64,000 bases of DNA, taken from the NCBI GenBank assembly GCA_016702505.1, contig JADJDU010000007.1, forward strand, positions 219,688 to 283,687, read 5' to 3'. Positions 61,978 through 64,000 of this stretch are shown here, one piece after another. A model generated the notes under the pieces. It had not been told where the DNA came from and did no database searches. It worked only from the letters and a program-made list of their open reading frames with translations. Numbering within the stretch: the first letter of the stretch is position 1; each line of letters begins with the position of its first letter. The stretch comes from Microthrixaceae bacterium. Its GTDB lineage: Bacteria; Actinomycetota; Acidimicrobiia; Acidimicrobiales; Iamiaceae. The translations under genes were made by a program, and so were the position numbers.

Positions 61978-64000
61978 GCGCCCTTCGCTAAGCATGTCGT
62001 CGACCATCTTCTGCCGTTCCCCAGAGGACATCCTGGCAAGGTTCCCGACGCGGAAGTGGCCAGAGTCCTCGATCCACCCCTTGCGCTCGGGGACACCGCC
62101 GGAGACGGCCTCGATGGTGATGCGGTGCAGGATCTGGTTGTGGCTCATCTCGAAGATCTGTGAGGTCAGGATGTGCCGCAGCCGTTCGTCTTAGTCTGGG
62201 AAGACGTCGGCGAGGCCCGTGTCGAGACGGCGTACCAGTTCCATCAGGAACAGGCCGGCGGTCGAGAAGAGATCGGCGAACGTCTTGTCCGGTTCGGTGA
62301 AGACACCCGGGTTCTCGGCTTCGAGGGTGTCGACCATCATCTTCACGACCGATTGCGGGGTGAAGACCAGCGAAGTCTTCTGCTGCGGGATGTAGGCGAA
62401 AATGTTCTCGGTCTGTGCATCATCGAAGTAGTCGGCCAAGGCCTCCTTCTTGTCCAGGAACTCTTGCACGGACTGGTCGAACACCGCCGCGTCAAACAGG
62501 CCCGGGATCTTCGTGACGGTGCCGTCAGCCTCGGTGACTTCCTGGCCGTCGCGCAGCAGCCGGAACTCGGCTTCGGTGATTCCGGTGATCTCCTCGAACA
62601 CGTCATCGGGTGTGTAGTCATCGAAGTTCGACAGGCGGATGCCGCGGTCGCCGTAGGCCATCAGGAACATCGGGATCGTGCGCGCAAAGCCCCGGAGGTG
62701 TGAGCGGGCGTCGTCCATGGTCTGGTTCGCGCGCTTCTGCTCCTTCTTGGTCTCGGCGCGTCACCACCTCCGGCACGATCGTGTCCATCGTGTCCTCGAC
62801 GATGGAGAGGATGTTCTGCTTGAAGGCCTGCTCCTGCTCGGCCTTCATCGCCTCGATGGCCGCGGCCTCGGCCTCGGTGGCGGCGAGCTTGATCTCCTCC
62901 TCAAGGTGTTTGCTGGCAATGTTGTGCTCAGCGTACGCGCTCGACCTTGTCTTTCACAGCGTGCTCGGTGCGTTTCTGGTCGCGCTCAACTTGTGCTGCA
63001 GTGAGCCCATACTCCGTCCTTCAGCTCCGCGCTTGGCGCGGCTCTGCTCGGTCACAGCCTTGGCGATAGCGGCTGCTGCGGTGGCCGCGGGCGCGTCAGG
63101 ATCAGGGGTCGGGATGTCCTCGATCCGATAGACCGGCTTGCCCAGCTCGTCGACCTTGGGATTGATGACCGTCTCAACGTCGACCTGGACGTTGCCGTCC
63201 GCATCGGTGACAGGCGGCGGCTGAGGGATTTCGATCGGTTCGCCCGCCTTGACCTTGCCCTGCTTCGCAGTCGGTAGCTTGTCGAGAATCTCCTTGACGT
63301 GTTCCGAGTAGCGGAAGATGCCGGCGACGTTGGCGAACAGCAGGTTTGACAAGAACCCCCGGCGCACGACCTCGCGGGCTTTGAATACCTGCGGGAACGT
63401 AAGGACCTGAGAGGCGTCAAGCTCGATCATCCGCCCCTCGGCGTCCTCGCCGATGACCGGGAAGAAGTTCAGAAGCGTGCGGATGTTCTCCTGCCGCACG
63501 GCCTGGTCGCCAGACGGGTTCGGGTGAAGGTTGTTGGCGAACACGTCGAAGATCCTCAGCGTGCGTTCGGGAGCGAAGTCGAAGATGTAGGCGTTCTGCT
63601 TCTGGAACACGCGCCCGGCGCGCTCGAAGGTGCATGGATTCTGCGCTCTGAATGCGGCCTGCATGTACAGCGCCGGGGAGGACAGATCGGACAGCATGAT
63701 CACTGCGGTCCACTCCGGCACCGTGACGCCCGTGGTGAGCTGGCCCACTGACAGGGTGATCGTCTTGCCGCCTGATTGCTCCGCGTCCTCGATTGCCGCG
63801 CGCACCTTCTCCAAGGCCTTGCCGGCGACGACCGGGTCACCGTCGTCCGATCGCCCGTCACCAGCGGCGAGAATGATCGTGTAGTCCTTGAAGACCTCGT
63901 GCTTCTTGAGCAGCTTCTCCAGCGCTTTCGCGGAGGCGACGCGGTTCAGCAGCCAGAACGAGTGGCGGATCTCGTCGCGCAGTTCCGCCGTGGAGAACGG
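61978..64000 (-). pseudogene. DEAD/DEAH helicase-methylase protein of a restriction-modification system, several frameshifts, runs off window
   Basis: From the window edge: RHSFWLLNRVASAKALEKLL, then helicase motifs V/VI SVGQLTTGVTVPEWTAVIML and LYMQAAFRAQNP (near 63700), a linker, a coiled-coil-like stretch (KHLEEEIKLAATEAEAAAIE), then VFTPQSVVKMMVD and TFADLFSTAGLF, the FxDxxxxxG methylase motif I (near 62280). Frames change near 63030, 62945 and 62762, and an in-frame TAA at 62191-62193 precedes DERLRHILTSQIFEMSHNQI. The last two shifts are each repaired by two bases at a GCGC site. The 5' end lies beyond 64000. Confidence 0.7.

Noticed and set aside
1..64000. CRISPR array
   Set aside because: Direct repeats present are the core and arm sites. 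No regularly spaced repeats with unique spacers and no cas genes were seen.

Overview
The window is high-GC DNA. It carries an F420-type flavin/deazaflavin oxidoreductase, a mycothiol-dependent isomerase-family protein, an ECF sigma factor with a membrane-anchored partner, and many TetR regulators. Together these point to an actinobacterium, perhaps of the Acidimicrobiia, although the class is only a guess.

The main structure is a tandem array of integrated elements. A 45-bp sequence that reads, on the minus strand, as the 3' half of an initiator tRNA-fMet gene (anticodon loop CTCATAA, initiator-type CCC stem, T-arm, acceptor end and CCA) occurs six times: 7007-7051, 10733-10777, 17006-17050, 24406-24450, 44098-44142 and 60700-60744 (the last with one mismatch). 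No copy has a 5' half beside it, so all look like attachment-site cores and not tRNA genes. Four cores (10733, 17006, 24406, 44098) are preceded by an integrase gene or its 3' end, GTAGAAC direct repeats and a hairpin. Five cores are followed at 90-120 bp by GTAGAAG direct repeats. This defines elements A (7052-10732), B (10778-17005), C (17051-24405), D (24451-44097), E (44143-60699) and the start of F (60745 onward).

Layout. Positions 1-6900 hold a broken AAA regulator, nhaA, two decayed small genes, a TetR/membrane-protein operon and a double HEPN-like protein. Element A carries an antitoxin/PIN toxin/DUF4375 operon and a decayed integrase. Element B carries a PIN toxin pair, a TetR-LLM oxidoreductase-NmrA-DoxX operon, a divergent F420/DinB-fold pair and an intact integrase. 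Element C is a metal-stress cassette (MerR, thioredoxin-like protein, cytochrome c, Met-rich protein, methyltransferase, ArsR, P1B ATPase) with an intact integrase.

Element D is composite. It has a HigB/HigA-like pair, an ECF sigma operon, a TetR-OYE-SDR-glycosidase-DUF2804 operon, a damaged two-component system, two ABC exporters, Moco gene remnants, a multicopper oxidase and a TetR regulator. Its integrase has been replaced, leaving only the upstream region at 36213 and the last codons at 43982. Element E has a truncated copy of the same response regulator cut by an IS3 fragment, a MarR-ClC-DUF2254 operon, an integrase cut by an ISL3-family element, and a large catabolic operon (two amidases, fucosidase, FGGY kinase, PLP lyase/decarboxylase, TetR) with a divergent P450. 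Element F begins with a restriction-modification locus that runs off the window.

Many genes are interrupted by single frameshifts. Several are explained by one missing base in a G/C run, and three in the restriction-modification locus by a missing CG/GC dinucleotide. Consensus errors in the assembly are therefore a serious alternative to real decay for these genes. The integrase damage in A (stop codons), D (replacement) and E (IS insertion) is more convincing as real inactivation.
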